DNA of 64,000 bases from Ramlibacter aurantiacus (lineage in GTDB: Bacteria; Pseudomonadota; Gammaproteobacteria; Burkholderiales; Burkholderiaceae_C), in assembly GCF_016722895.1 (NCBI RefSeq), contig NZ_JAEQNA010000003.1, positions 1-64,000 of the forward strand, given 5' to 3'. The position numbers were made by a program, and so were the translations under genes. Shown here in pieces: positions 24,192 to 33,186 of this stretch; position 1 is the stretch's first letter; every line of letters starts with the position of its first letter. The notes under the pieces are model-generated. The model did not search any database. It was not told the origin of the DNA and was given only the letters and a program-made list of their open reading frames with translations.

Positions 24192-24785
24192 ATGAAGGCG
24201 ATAGCCGACGCTTACTTCCAGCTCATGAAGCTCGCGCTCGTCACATGCCTGGCCGGCATGGTCGTGCTGGTGTTCGGCAACGTGGTGCTGCGCTATGCCT
24301 TCAATTCCGGCATCACCATGTCCGAGGAAGTCGCCCGCCTCCTGTTCCTGTATGCCACCTTCCTGGGCGCGGTCGTCGCCATGCGCGAGCACTTGCACAT
24401 CGGCATCGATTCGCTCGTCAAGCGCCTGCCGGTGCTGGGCAAGAAGGCCTGCCTCGTCACCAGCCATGCGCTGGTGCTGCTCGCCTGCGGCCTGTTCTTC
24501 CAGGGTAGCTGGGCGCAGACCGTGATCAACCTGAGCGTGAAGATGCCGGTGACCGGCATCTCGATGGGCACGGTCTACGCGGCTGGCCTGGTCTTCAGCG
24601 CATCGGCGGCCCTCATCGTGCTGAACGACCTGTACAGGGCCTTGGCGGGCCAGCTGTCCGAGGCCGAGCTGGTCGCGGTCCGCGAGGGCGCTGATCCCGA
24701 GGTGATCGCCGCGGCCGAGCATGAGCCACAGCGCATGCCCCCCGGTGCGAAGCGCCAACCTGCCGATCGTGCCGAAGTCGCCTGA
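24192..24785 (+). CDS. dctQ: TRAP transporter small permease (DctQ type)
   Basis: A 197-residue membrane protein with four predicted helices (about residues 10-32, 48-68, 90-110, 128-150) and the family region RYAFNSGITMSEEVARLLFL. The last 45 residues form a hydrophilic tail rich in Glu and Ala, longer than in most DctQ proteins. With DctM and DctP it makes a sodium-driven high-affinity uptake system for carboxylates. GGAGACAC precedes the ATG. It lies 136 bp after the aldolase gene and 8 bp before dctM. Confidence 0.93.
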   Translation: MKAIADAYFQLMKLALVTCLAGMVVLVFGNVVLRYAFNSGITMSEEVARLLFLYATFLGAVVAMREHLHIGIDSLVKRLPVLGKKACLVTSHALVLLACGLFFQGSWAQTVINLSVKMPVTGISMGTVYAAGLVFSASAALIVLNDLYRALAGQLSEAELVAVREGADPEVIAAAEHEPQRMPPGAKRQPADRAEVA

Positions 24786-24793
24786 GGTTCCAC

Positions 24794-26074
24794 ATGACCA
24801 TCACCATCTTCCTCGCCTCCCTGCTGGCCAGCATGAGCATCGGCATGCCGATCGCCTTCGCGCTGATCCTCTCGGGCGTCGCGCTCATGCTGCACCTGGA
24901 CATGTTCGACTCGCAGATCATTGCGCAGAACCTGATCAACGGTGCCGACAGTTTCCCGCTCATGGCGGTGCCGTTCTTCCTGCTGGCCGGCGAGATCATG
25001 AACAGCGGCGGCTTGTCCAAACGCATCGTCAACGTGGCGATGTCGATGGTCGGCCACTACCGCGGCGGCCTGGGCTACGTGGCCATCCTCGCCGGCTGCC
25101 TGCTGGCAGCGCTCTCGGGATCGGCCGTTGCCGATGCCGCGGCCCTGGGTGCGCTGCTGGTGCCGATGATGGTGCGCGTGGGCCACGACAAGCGCCGCGC
25201 CGCAGGCCTGGTGGCGGCGGCCGGCTGCATCGGTCCGGTGATCCCGCCTTCGATCGGCTTCATCATCTTCGGCGTGGCGGGCGGGGTGTCCATCACCAAG
25301 CTCTTCATGGCGGGGATCGTGCCCGGCCTGCTGCTCGGCGCGGCGCTGGCGATCACGTGGTGGTGGGTCGTGCGACGCGAAAACACCGAGACGCCGCCGC
25401 GGCAGACGTTTGCCGAGCGCAAGCGTGCGCTGCTGCAGGGGTTCTGGGCGCTCATGCTCCCGGTGATCATCCTCGTCGGCCTGCGCATGGGCGTCTTCAC
25501 GCCCACCGAGGCGGCCGTGGTCGCGGTGGTCTATTCCCTGTTCGTCGCCGTCGTCATCTACCGCGAGCTGAAGCCCTCGCAGCTGTACGAGGTCTTTCTC
25601 GCAACGGCCAAGACGTCCGCCGTCGTCATGTTCCTGATCGCAGCGGCACTCGTGTCCGCCTGGTTGATCACGGTGGCGGACGTTCCGGGCCTGATCGCCA
25701 GCCTGCTCGAGCCGCTCATGGATCAAAAGACCCTGCTGATGCTCATGATGATGCTGCTGGTCGTGGCTGTCGGAACGGCGATGGACATGACCCCGACCAT
25801 CCTGATCCTGACCCCGGTCCTGATGCCCATCGTCAAGGCCGCTGGCATCGATCCGGTCTACTTCGGCGTGCTGTTCATCATGAACTGTGCCATCGGCCTG
25901 ATCACGCCGCCCGTCGGCAATGTGCTGAACGTCGTCGCCGGCGTGTCCCGGATCTCGTTCGAGGACGTGGTCAAGGGCGTGTGGCCCTTCCTTGTCGCCC
26001 AGCTCGTCGTGCTCGCACTGCTGGTGCTGTTCCCGTCGCTCGTCACCGTGCCGGCTCAGTGGTTCTCGCGCTGA
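24794..26074 (+). CDS. dctM: TRAP transporter large permease (DctM type)
   Basis: A 426-residue very hydrophobic protein with about 12 transmembrane helices. DctM blocks such as PLMAVPFFLLAGEIMNSGG, GYVAILAGCLLAALSGSAVA, GCIGPVIPPSIGFIIFGV and NCAIGLITPPVGNVLNVVAG are present. It is the sodium-coupled translocation subunit of the TRAP system. It is placed between the DctQ and DctP genes in the aldolase operon. Confidence 0.95.
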   Translation: MTITIFLASLLASMSIGMPIAFALILSGVALMLHLDMFDSQIIAQNLINGADSFPLMAVPFFLLAGEIMNSGGLSKRIVNVAMSMVGHYRGGLGYVAILAGCLLAALSGSAVADAAALGALLVPMMVRVGHDKRRAAGLVAAAGCIGPVIPPSIGFIIFGVAGGVSITKLFMAGIVPGLLLGAALAITWWWVVRRENTETPPRQTFAERKRALLQGFWALMLPVIILVGLRMGVFTPTEAAVVAVVYSLFVAVVIYRELKPSQLYEVFLATAKTSAVVMFLIAAALVSAWLITVADVPGLIASLLEPLMDQKTLLMLMMMLLVVAVGTAMDMTPTILILTPVLMPIVKAAGIDPVYFGVLFIMNCAIGLITPPVGNVLNVVAGVSRISFEDVVKGVWPFLVAQLVVLALLVLFPSLVTVPAQWFSR

Positions 26075-26123
26075 GACCAGGTTTTTTCCTCCCAACCCGT
26101 CCACAACTTGAATGGAGACTCCC

Positions 26124-27137
26124 GTGAAAAAGCTCGTGTCCAAAACCCTCCTGGGCCTGATCGCCCCGGCACTGATCGCCTGCGGCGCCTATGCGCAGGA
26201 CATCAAGGAGCGCACGCTCAAGTTCTCGTTCGTCCAACCGCAGGACAGCCACATGGGCTTCGGCGCCAAGAAGTTCGCCGACCTGGTGGCGCAGAAGAGC
26301 GGCAACAAGATGAAGGTGCGCCTGTACCCCAACGGCACGCTGGGGGGCGACCTGCAGACCGTGTCGGCCCTGCAGGGTGGCACCATCGAAATCACCACGC
26401 TGCCGCCCAGCCTGCTCGTCGGGCTGAACAAGGAATACGGCGTTTTCGATCTGCCGTTCCTGTTCGCTGATTTCAAGGAGGCCGATGCGGTGCTGGACGG
26501 GCCGGTCGGCAAGCGCTTCCTCGAGAAGGCGCCGCAGGGTCTGGTGGGCCTGGCCTACTGGGACCATGGCTTTCGCAACGTCTCCAACGGCCGCAAGCCC
26601 ATCGCCAAGGCCGAGGACTTCCAGGGCCTGAAACTGCGGGTGGTCCAGACGCCGCTGATGATCGAGAGCTTCAATACCCTCGGTGCGAACGCGGTGCCGC
26701 TGCCCTTCACCGAACTGTTCACGGCGATGGAGACGCGCGCGGTGGACGGCCAGGACAACCCCATCGTCGCGTTCGAGACCAACAAATTCCATGAGGTCCA
26801 GAAGCACCTGTCGACGACGCGGCACGTCTACAACCCGCTGATCGTGCTGGTCAGCCAGAAAGCCTGGGATGGCCTGTCGGCCGACGAGAAGCAGGTCCTG
26901 TCGTCGGCTGCGGTCGAGACCCGAGCCGAACAGCGGCGCGCCTCGCGCGAGATGGAGCAGAAGGCGATCGCCAACATCCGCTCCAAAGGAGTGACCGTCA
27001 CCGAGGTATCGCCCGCCGAGCGCGCGCGCATGCGTGAGCGCGTCAAGCCGGTCATCGACAAGTTCACGCGAGAACTCGGCGAGGACGTGGTCAAGCCCTT
27101 CCACATGGAAATCGAAAAGGTCCGGGCGTCCAAGTAA
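26124..27137 (+). CDS. dctP: TRAP transporter substrate-binding protein (DctP type)
   Basis: A 337-residue periplasmic binding protein. The signal peptide ends at ACGAYAQD, followed by LKFSFVQPQDSHMGFGAKKF. The Arg in GLKLRVVQTPLMIESF is the conserved ligand-carboxylate-binding residue, and ENPIVAF-type QDNPIVAFETNKFHEVQKHL is present. GTG 26124 has GGAG at 6-nt spacing; ATG 26112 four codons earlier overlaps that site and is less likely. It completes the TRAP system of the aldolase operon. Confidence 0.93.
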   Translation: MKKLVSKTLLGLIAPALIACGAYAQDIKERTLKFSFVQPQDSHMGFGAKKFADLVAQKSGNKMKVRLYPNGTLGGDLQTVSALQGGTIEITTLPPSLLVGLNKEYGVFDLPFLFADFKEADAVLDGPVGKRFLEKAPQGLVGLAYWDHGFRNVSNGRKPIAKAEDFQGLKLRVVQTPLMIESFNTLGANAVPLPFTELFTAMETRAVDGQDNPIVAFETNKFHEVQKHLSTTRHVYNPLIVLVSQKAWDGLSADEKQVLSSAAVETRAEQRRASREMEQKAIANIRSKGVTVTEVSPAERARMRERVKPVIDKFTRELGEDVVKPFHMEIEKVRASK

Positions 27138-27148
27138 GCGAGCTCATT

Positions 27149-27182
27149 CCTTGCGCAGGCCGGAATCCGGGCGTGCGCAAGG
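27149..27182. terminator. Hairpin between convergent genes, candidate bidirectional terminator
   Basis: CCTTGCGCA and TGCGCAAGG form a 9-bp perfect stem around a 16-base loop, in the 53-bp space between the ends of dctP and the alcohol dehydrogenase gene. No U tract follows, so it may act as a processing or pausing hairpin rather than a strict intrinsic terminator. Confidence 0.5.
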
Positions 27183-27190
27183 GGCCTGCT

Positions 27191-28309
27191 TCAATCGTCC
27201 AGGAACCTCAGGATCGGCTTGACGGTCTGGCCCGACTTCGAGTCCGCGATCGCCTGCTCGATCTGCTCGAACGGATACAGCCGGACCAGCTTCTCGAACG
27301 GGAACCGCCCCTGCGCCTGCATCTCGATCAAGGCCGGGATGAACACGTCGGGGTTGGCGTCGCCCTCGACGATGCCGCGCAGCGTCTTGCCCTTGAGCAT
27401 CATGTCGCGCACGTCCACCACCAGCTCGGTGCCCACCGGCGCACCGCCGACGAAGCCGCACATGCCCAGCGGGCCCAGCGCGTCCAGCGCCTGGCGCGTG
27501 ACGGCCGCCACGGCGGTGGTGTCGAGCGAGAAGTCGGCGCCATGGCGCGTGATGCGCCGCACCTCGGCCGGCACGTCGGCGATGCGCGACGCATCGATGG
27601 TGTGCGTGGCGCCGAGCTCCCGGGCCAGCGCCAGGCGCTGCGGCACCCGGTCCACCGCGACCAGCGTGCCCACGCCGATGGCACGCGCGGCCATGATGCC
27701 GGCCAGGCCCACGGCCCCGGTGCCGAACACCACCAGCGACTGGCCCATCTTCGGCTGGAGCACGTTGATGACGGCGCCGGCTCCGGTCTGGATGCCGCAG
27801 CCCAGCGGACCCAGCAGTTCGAAGACGCCATCGGGTACCGAGTCGGGCACCTTGACCACGTTGGCCTCGGTGCACAGCGAATGCGTGGCGAACGAGGACT
27901 GGCCGAAGAAGTTGTGGCGCACCGGGGCGCCCTCGCGCGAGAGCGCGGCGCTGCCGTCGGCGCGCAGTCCGACGAAGTTGGCGGCCGCGAAGTCGTGGCA
28001 GTAGCTGGGCGCATGCGACAGGCAGCTGGCGCAGTGGCCGCAGGCGTTGTAGCTCATGACCACGCGGTCACCGGCCTTCACCTTGGTGACGCCCCGGCCC
28101 ACCGCCTCGACCATGCCGGCGCCCTCGTGCCCCAGCACGATGGGTTGCTGCACCGGGAAGGGCCGGGCCAGCATGGAGATGTCGGTGTGGCACACGCCGG
28201 TGGCGACCAGGCGCACGAGGATCTCGTCGTCGCGCGGGTCTTCCAGCTCCAGGGTCTCGATGGACAGCGGCGTCTGCGGTGCGTGCAGCACGGCGGCCTT
28301 GACTTTCAT
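27191..28309 (-). CDS. Zinc-dependent alcohol dehydrogenase, aryl-alcohol-dehydrogenase-like
   Basis: A 372-residue medium-chain dehydrogenase. Catalytic zinc ligands are in GVCHTD and GHEGAG; four Cys in NACGHCASCLSHAPSYC supply the structural zinc; VFGTGAVGLAG is the NAD(P) motif. Long-chain MDR proteins of this size include benzyl/aryl-alcohol dehydrogenases (XylB, class III-like). It follows the aldehyde dehydrogenase gene by 10 bp in the same operon, so an alcohol to aldehyde to acid sequence is likely. The operon also carries a Rieske oxygenase that could generate the alcohol. Confidence 0.93.
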   Translation of the reverse strand: MKVKAAVLHAPQTPLSIETLELEDPRDDEILVRLVATGVCHTDISMLARPFPVQQPIVLGHEGAGMVEAVGRGVTKVKAGDRVVMSYNACGHCASCLSHAPSYCHDFAAANFVGLRADGSAALSREGAPVRHNFFGQSSFATHSLCTEANVVKVPDSVPDGVFELLGPLGCGIQTGAGAVINVLQPKMGQSLVVFGTGAVGLAGIMAARAIGVGTLVAVDRVPQRLALARELGATHTIDASRIADVPAEVRRITRHGADFSLDTTAVAAVTRQALDALGPLGMCGFVGGAPVGTELVVDVRDMMLKGKTLRGIVEGDANPDVFIPALIEMQAQGRFPFEKLVRLYPFEQIEQAIADSKSGQTVKPILRFLDD

Positions 28310-28319
28310 GGGGTGCTCC

Positions 28320-29780
28320 TCAGAACGGATAGGTGCGCGGCGCGGTCTGCATCGTGATCCAGCGCAGCTCGGTGAAGGCGTCGATGCCGGCCTTGCCGCC
28401 GAAGCGGCCGTAGCCCGAGGCCTTGACGCCGCCGAAGGGCATCTGCGGCTCGTCGTGCGTGGTGGCGCCGTTGACGTGGCAGATGCCCGACTCGATGCGC
28501 AGCGCCACCTGCCAGGCGCGCGCCATGTCGCGACCGAACACGGCCGCCGACAGGCCGAACTCGCTGTCGTTGGCGGTGGCGATTGCCTGCTCCACGCCGC
28601 GCACCCGCACGATGCCCTTGACCGGGCCGAACGATTCGTCGTGGTAGATGCGCATGTCGCGCCTCACGTGGTCCAGCAGCGTGGGCGGCATCAGCGTGCC
28701 GCTGGCCCGGCCGCCGCACACCAGCTGTGCGCCCTGGGCCAGCGCATCGTCGATGAGGGCGTTGCAGCGCTCGACGGTGGCGCGGTCCACCACCGAGCCG
28801 AGGACGAAGTCGCCTTCGCGCGGGTCACCCACCGACAGGGCGCCGGCCCGCGCCGCCAGGCGGGCGACGAACTCATCGGCCACCGCCTCGTCGACGATCG
28901 GGCGTTCGGTCGACATGCACACCTGGCCCGAATTGGTGAAGGCCCCGAAGGTGGCGGCTGCGACGGCCGCGTCCAGGTCGGCGTCGTCGAGCACGACGAG
29001 CGGCGCCTTGCCCCCGAGTTCGAGCACGGCCGGCTTGAGGTGGCGCGCGCAGGCCAGCGCGATCAGCCGTCCCACGTGGGTCGAGCCGGTGAAGTTGACC
29101 CGCCGCACGGCCGGATGCGCGATCAGCGCCTCCACCACTTCGGCGGCGGCCCGCGGTGCGTGGACCACGAAGTTGATGGCACCCGCGGGCAACCCGGCGG
29201 CCTGCAGCACCTCGGCGATCAAGGCGTGGGTGCGCGGGCAGGTCTCCGAGCCCTTGAGCACCACCGTGTTGCCGCAGGCCAGCGGCACCGCCACCGCGCG
29301 CACGCCCAGGATGATCGGCGCGTTCCATGGCGCGATGCCCAGCACCACGCCGGCGGGCTGGCGAATCGCCATGGCCAGGCAGCCCGGCACGTCCGACGGG
29401 ATGACCTCGCCACTGACCTGCGTGGTCAGGGCCGCGGCTTCGCGCAGCGTGGCCGCGGCGTGGCCGAGGTTGCGGCGGGTCCAGAGTGCCGACGCACCGA
29501 TCTCGTCGGCCATGGCCCGCGTGAAGTCGGCCGCGCGGGTGTGCAGCAGGTCGGCCGCGCGCAGCAGGATTGCGCGGCGTTCGCTGGGGCCGGTGGCCGA
29601 CCATCCCGGCAGCGCTTCGGCAGCGGCCTGGGCCGCGGCCCGCGCATCCTCGACGCCGGCGGCGCAGGCCACGGTGCCCGTGCCGGATGACAGTGGCCCG
29701 CGGCGGGTGAAGAGCTCACCGCTGCGCGCCGCCACCCACTGCCCCGCGATCAGCAGCCTGGCGTCGGCCTGGGCGGTCAT
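28320..29780 (-). CDS. Aldehyde dehydrogenase, benzaldehyde-dehydrogenase-like
   Basis: A 486-residue ALDH with Asn153 (PWNAPI), Glu254 (LELGGKAP) and nucleophile Cys288 (NSGQVCMS). The segments and the position next to an aryl-type alcohol dehydrogenase recall XylC/vanillin dehydrogenase. The start ATG at 29780 overlaps the stop of the Rieske gene (ATGA); longer upstream readings would run through that gene and are rejected. It oxidises the aldehyde released by the alcohol dehydrogenase or by oxidative demethylation. Confidence 0.93.
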   Translation of the reverse strand: MTAQADARLLIAGQWVAARSGELFTRRGPLSSGTGTVACAAGVEDARAAAQAAAEALPGWSATGPSERRAILLRAADLLHTRAADFTRAMADEIGASALWTRRNLGHAAATLREAAALTTQVSGEVIPSDVPGCLAMAIRQPAGVVLGIAPWNAPIILGVRAVAVPLACGNTVVLKGSETCPRTHALIAEVLQAAGLPAGAINFVVHAPRAAAEVVEALIAHPAVRRVNFTGSTHVGRLIALACARHLKPAVLELGGKAPLVVLDDADLDAAVAAATFGAFTNSGQVCMSTERPIVDEAVADEFVARLAARAGALSVGDPREGDFVLGSVVDRATVERCNALIDDALAQGAQLVCGGRASGTLMPPTLLDHVRRDMRIYHDESFGPVKGIVRVRGVEQAIATANDSEFGLSAAVFGRDMARAWQVALRIESGICHVNGATTHDEPQMPFGGVKASGYGRFGGKAGIDAFTELRWITMQTAPRTYPF

Positions 29781-30826
29781 GCGCCCTCCGTTGCGGCCAC
29801 GGCCGCCGCCTGCGCTTCCTGGCGCACCCGCTGAGCGATCATGTGGCGCACGCGGTTCAGCGCCACGTCCGATCCCGCGCCCTTGGGCTGCACCCCCGGG
29901 GACGCGTCCATCACCTCCTGCTGCGCCTCGATGACCCAGCGGTCCTCGGCAAAGGCGGTGCGGATGCCGTCGCCCACGGGGTCGATCAGGCCGGCGTCGC
30001 CATGCGGGAATTCGCAGGGATGGATCCAGAAGTAGTGCGTGGACTTCTCGGTCTCCGGCGTCAGCAGCGAGAAGTGCCGGAAGTGCAGCGCGCCGGGGCG
30101 CTCGTGCGGCGGACCTTCGCCGCCGGCCTCGGCCGAGCCGGCCCAGTTCTCGAACACGCTGGGCAGCCACCACACCTGGCGGTTCCAGAAGTCCACCTTG
30201 CCGGTGAAACCCCCGGCCATCGCGTGCAGCGGAGAAGGCTCGCAATCCAGGATCTGGCGGTACAGGCGGATGCCGCGCTCGAACGGCACCACGTCTGGCC
30301 GCGCGTTCGGGAAGGCGCTGTTGGCCAGGGTGGTGCGGTGCACGAAGGTCAGGTGCGAGAAGTCCAGCAGGTTGTCGGCGACGAGTTGGTAGTTGGCCTT
30401 GTAGTGGATGTAGCCGCTCGCGGTGGGCCAGCCCGGCGCGTTGTTCCAGTGGCAGTCGACGATCAGCTCGGCGTCGGCCCTGGCCGCGTCACCGGGCCAG
30501 ATCCAGATGAAGCCGTGGCGCTCGACCACCGGGTAATCGCGCACGCGCATCACCGGCGGAATGTCGGCCTGGCCGGGAATCTCGACGCACCGGCCGGTCG
30601 CGTCGAACTTCATGCCGTGGTAGCGGCAGCGCAGGCCGTCGGCCTCGATGTCGCCCAGCGACAGCGGGGCCAGCCGGTGGGCGCAGCGATCGGCGAGGGC
30701 GGCCGGCCGGCCATCGCCGGTGCGAAACAGCACCACCTTGTCGCCGAGCAGGGTGCGCGACAGCGGGCGCTCGGTGTTGCACTCGGCAGTCGTGGCCGCG
30801 ACGTACCAGGCATTGCGGATGAACAT
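29777..30826 (-). CDS. Rieske [2Fe-2S] oxygenase, VanA/TsaM-like
   Basis: A 349-residue single-component oxygenase. Rieske ligands are Cys48/His50 and Cys67/His70; the mononuclear iron centre is in DNLLDFSHLTFVH (Asp155, His158, His163), with EDRWVIEAQQ supplying the distal acidic region. MFIRNAWYVA is a typical start of vanillate-demethylase or toluenesulfonate methyl-monooxygenase alpha subunits, so I take ATG 30826, with AGAGGA upstream, over a longer upstream reading. Operon context with aryl-type alcohol and aldehyde dehydrogenases suggests methyl or methoxy oxidation of an aromatic acid. No VanB-type reductase is encoded in the operon or window. Confidence 0.93.
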   Translation of the reverse strand: MFIRNAWYVAATTAECNTERPLSRTLLGDKVVLFRTGDGRPAALADRCAHRLAPLSLGDIEADGLRCRYHGMKFDATGRCVEIPGQADIPPVMRVRDYPVVERHGFIWIWPGDAARADAELIVDCHWNNAPGWPTASGYIHYKANYQLVADNLLDFSHLTFVHRTTLANSAFPNARPDVVPFERGIRLYRQILDCEPSPLHAMAGGFTGKVDFWNRQVWWLPSVFENWAGSAEAGGEGPPHERPGALHFRHFSLLTPETEKSTHYFWIHPCEFPHGDAGLIDPVGDGIRTAFAEDRWVIEAQQEVMDASPGVQPKGAGSDVALNRVRHMIAQRVRQEAQAAAVAATEGA

Positions 30827-30842
30827 GATGCGTGTCCTCTTG

Positions 30843-30866
30843 ATCTCGGTATCTCGGTATCTCGGT
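30843..30866. repeat. Three exact tandem copies of an octamer in the Rieske gene leader
   Basis: ATCTCGGT is repeated three times without interruption, 17 bp upstream of the Rieske start codon and before its ribosome site. Octamer repeats are unstable by slipped-strand mispairing, but with three copies in a leader the effect would be small. Confidence 0.8.
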
Positions 30867-30979
30867 GTTCGGTCGCCGGGACGCTGGCTGCGCTTTCCTA
30901 AAAAGAGCGCCACTCAGGCCGCCGCGACAGCGGCCGGCCGCTCCAGCGGCAACCGCGGAACCGGCTTTGCCGGGCCGCT

Positions 30980-31028
30980 GGTTGCGCCCCCCTGGGGGGG
31001 AGGCGCCGAAGGCGCTTCGGGGGGGGCC
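30980..31028. repeat. GC-rich intergenic palindromic element
   Basis: The space between the Bug and Rieske genes contains a C6/G7 run pair (30987-31000) followed by GCGCC-GAA-GGCGC (31003-31015) and another G run. A related arrangement with the same GAAGGCGCT word and C/G-run hairpin is found at 37880-37962. This looks like a dispersed repeat of the host and may act as mRNA-processing or attenuation structure inside the operon. Confidence 0.55.
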
Positions 31029-32021
31029 TTAATCCGCCTTGATCTGCAGGTCGCGGCCCAGCGCGAGCCAACGCTCGCTCTCGCTGGCCAGCACCTGGGT
31101 GATCTGTTCGCGGCTCATGGGCTCGATGTCCCAGCCGTTGGCCGTGAACTGCTCGCGCACCTCGGGCGATGCCAGGGCCTGGTTCAGTTCCTTGTTCAGC
31201 CGGTCGGCAATCGCCTTGGGCGTGCCGGCCTTCACCGCCACCGTCTCGAAGGAGCGGAACACGAAGTTGGGCACGCCCAGCTCGGTCATGGTGGGCACGT
31301 TCGGCAGCGCCGGCAGGCGCTTGGCCGAGGTCACCGCCAGCGCGCGCATCTTGCCGCCGTTGACCTGCGGGATGGCCGACACGGTGGTCATGAACATGAA
31401 GTCGATGCGCCCGCCCAGCAGGTCGTTGATGGCCATGGGGAACTGCACGTACGGCACGTGGGCGGTGCGCACGTTGGCATAGCGGCTGTACGACTCGCCG
31501 GCCAGGTGGGCCGGGGTGCCGTTGCCGGCCGAGGCGAAGCTCACCTTGCCGGGCTCGGCCTTGGCGCGCGAGACGATGTCGTTCAGGCTGGTGAGCTTCG
31601 AGTCGGCGTTCACCACCAGGGCGTTGTAGCTCCAGTGCAGGTGGCCCACCGGGTCGAGCTCCCTGGTGAACTCCAGCTTGCGGCTGGGGTAGAGCAGCGG
31701 CAGCACCAGCGACGCCGAGGACAGCACGTACACCGTGTAGCCGTCCGCCGGCTGGCGCAGCGCCTCGGCGTAGCCGATGGTGCCGGAGGCGCCGGGGCGG
31801 TTCTCCACCACCACGGGCTGCTTCATCGAGGCCGACATGCGCTCGGCCACGATGCGCGTGGCCGCATCGGCCGGTGCGCCCGGCGTCCACGGCACGATGA
31901 TCCTGATGGCGCGGGAGGGATAGGCCGGATCGGCTTGCGAGGGCAGGGCGGCGGCCACGCAGCTGGCGGCCAAGGCCAGCTGCAGGGCGCGCGGAAGAAG
32001 GCGAGGGGTGAGGGCGGGCAT
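31029..32021 (-). CDS. Bug-family periplasmic solute receptor
   Basis: A 330-residue exported receptor. The signal peptide covers LALAASCVAAALPSQADP (to about residue 32); then YPSRAIRIIVPWTPGAPAD, ENRPGASGTIGYAEAL and HVPYVQFPMAINDLLGGR follow. It is the first gene of the Bug-Rieske-ALDH-ADH operon and is divergent from a LysR gene with 102 bp between them, the usual regulator-target pairing. It is expected to bind the aromatic acid or other carboxylate consumed by the operon. Confidence 0.93.
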   Translation of the reverse strand: MPALTPRLLPRALQLALAASCVAAALPSQADPAYPSRAIRIIVPWTPGAPADAATRIVAERMSASMKQPVVVENRPGASGTIGYAEALRQPADGYTVYVLSSASLVLPLLYPSRKLEFTRELDPVGHLHWSYNALVVNADSKLTSLNDIVSRAKAEPGKVSFASAGNGTPAHLAGESYSRYANVRTAHVPYVQFPMAINDLLGGRIDFMFMTTVSAIPQVNGGKMRALAVTSAKRLPALPNVPTMTELGVPNFVFRSFETVAVKAGTPKAIADRLNKELNQALASPEVREQFTANGWDIEPMSREQITQVLASESERWLALGRDLQIKAD

Positions 32022-32082
32022 CGATGTCTCCTGTGGATGGCTGCATCCTAGGCACGGCCCGCCAGCGAATCTAATGAGTTCT

Positions 32083-32104
32083 TGCTTCTATGATCAGGAA
32101 AGCA
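32083..32104. promoter_or_regulatory. Possible LysR site between divergent LysR and Bug genes
   Basis: TGCTT and AAGCA are inverted with 12 bases between, in the 102-bp divergent region. The size fits an LTTR recognition site but the arms are short, so this is a weak call. Confidence 0.35.
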
Positions 32105-32123
32105 AATCACAGAGGAAACCCGT

Positions 32124-33014
32124 ATGCGCATCCAGACGCTCCGCGCGCTGATCCGTGTGCACGAGTGCGGGAGCCTGCGCGCCGCCGCGCTGCAGCTGCA
32201 TACCTCGCAACCCGCGCTGACCCTGGCCATCCGGCAACTCGAAAGCGAGCTGGGATGCCAGCTGCTGGTGCGCACCAAGCGCGGCGTGAGCCTCACGACG
32301 TTCGGCCAGGCGTTGCTGCCGCGGGCCGCCCTCATCGTCTCGGAGTCGGCGCGGGTGCAGCAGGAAATCGCGCAGCTGCGCGGCGACTGGGTCGGGCGGG
32401 TGCGGCTCGCATCCTCGCCCGCGATGGCCCTGGCGGTGCTGCCGCAGGCCTTGCGCCCCTTCATGGCCAAGTACCCGCAGGTGCAGGTCCACTGCATCGA
32501 GGGCACCTACCCGGCCATCGCGCCGGGCCTGCGTGACGGCACGCTGGATTTCGCGGTCACTCCCTTTCGCGAAGAGGACCTGGAGCCCGAGCTGCAGGCC
32601 GAGCAGCTCTATCGCAGCGAGGTGGTCATCGTGGCCAACAAGAAGCATCCGCTGGCGCGCGCCACCCGCCTGAAGGACCTGCAGCAGGCGCGCTGGGCCT
32701 ATGCCACCGTCACGCGAGGCCCGGGCGCGGTGGTGGACGAGGCCTTCCGCGAAGCGGGGCTCGAGCCGCCGCAGCCGGTCATCATCTTCGAGTCGCTGCT
32801 CGCGCTGCCCGAGGTGGTGGCCAGCGGCGACCTGGTGGCCACCGTGCCGCGCCGCCTGCTCGGGCGCGGCGAGGCCTGGGACCAGCTGTGCGTGGTGCCG
32901 GTGAAGGACAAGCTGCCCACGCTGAACATGGCCGTGCTGTTTCGCAAGGACCAGGCCCTCACGCCGGCGGCCAACGAATTGCTGGGGTGGATCCGGCAGG
33001 TGGCGCGGGGGTGA
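32124..33014 (+). CDS. LysR family transcriptional regulator
   Basis: A 296-residue LTTR. The HTH is in ALIRVHECGSLRAAALQLH and QPALTLAIRQLESELGCQLL; the effector domain runs from about residue 90 to 290. It is divergent from the Bug-Rieske-ALDH-ADH operon, the probable target. CAGAGGA lies in front of the ATG. The 170 bp after it hold nothing recognisable. Confidence 0.94.
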   Translation: MRIQTLRALIRVHECGSLRAAALQLHTSQPALTLAIRQLESELGCQLLVRTKRGVSLTTFGQALLPRAALIVSESARVQQEIAQLRGDWVGRVRLASSPAMALAVLPQALRPFMAKYPQVQVHCIEGTYPAIAPGLRDGTLDFAVTPFREEDLEPELQAEQLYRSEVVIVANKKHPLARATRLKDLQQARWAYATVTRGPGAVVDEAFREAGLEPPQPVIIFESLLALPEVVASGDLVATVPRRLLGRGEAWDQLCVVPVKDKLPTLNMAVLFRKDQALTPAANELLGWIRQVARG

Positions 33015-33186
33015 GCCGCTCGAAAGGCGCCGCGGGCGTGCGCGCGGTGCTGGGCATCAGGAACCTCGGAGGGCGCGCGCGGCTCGTGGGCCGCGTCAGC
33101 GGGCAAGCGGTGCTCGGACTGGCAGCAGCCAGGAATGGCGAACCCATAATCCCCGGTCGTTGGTTCGCGTCCGACAGCCCGACCGA

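Noticed and set aside
29781..30245. N-terminal extension of the aldehyde dehydrogenase frame
   Set aside because: It overlaps the Rieske oxygenase gene in another frame; ATG 29780 gives an ALDH of normal length with ATGA coupling.
30843..30866. True phase-variable switch
   Set aside because: The three octamers are in the untranslated leader, not within a coding frame or between -35 and -10 boxes that I can identify. On/off switching is therefore not supported; only a tuning effect is kept as a possibility.
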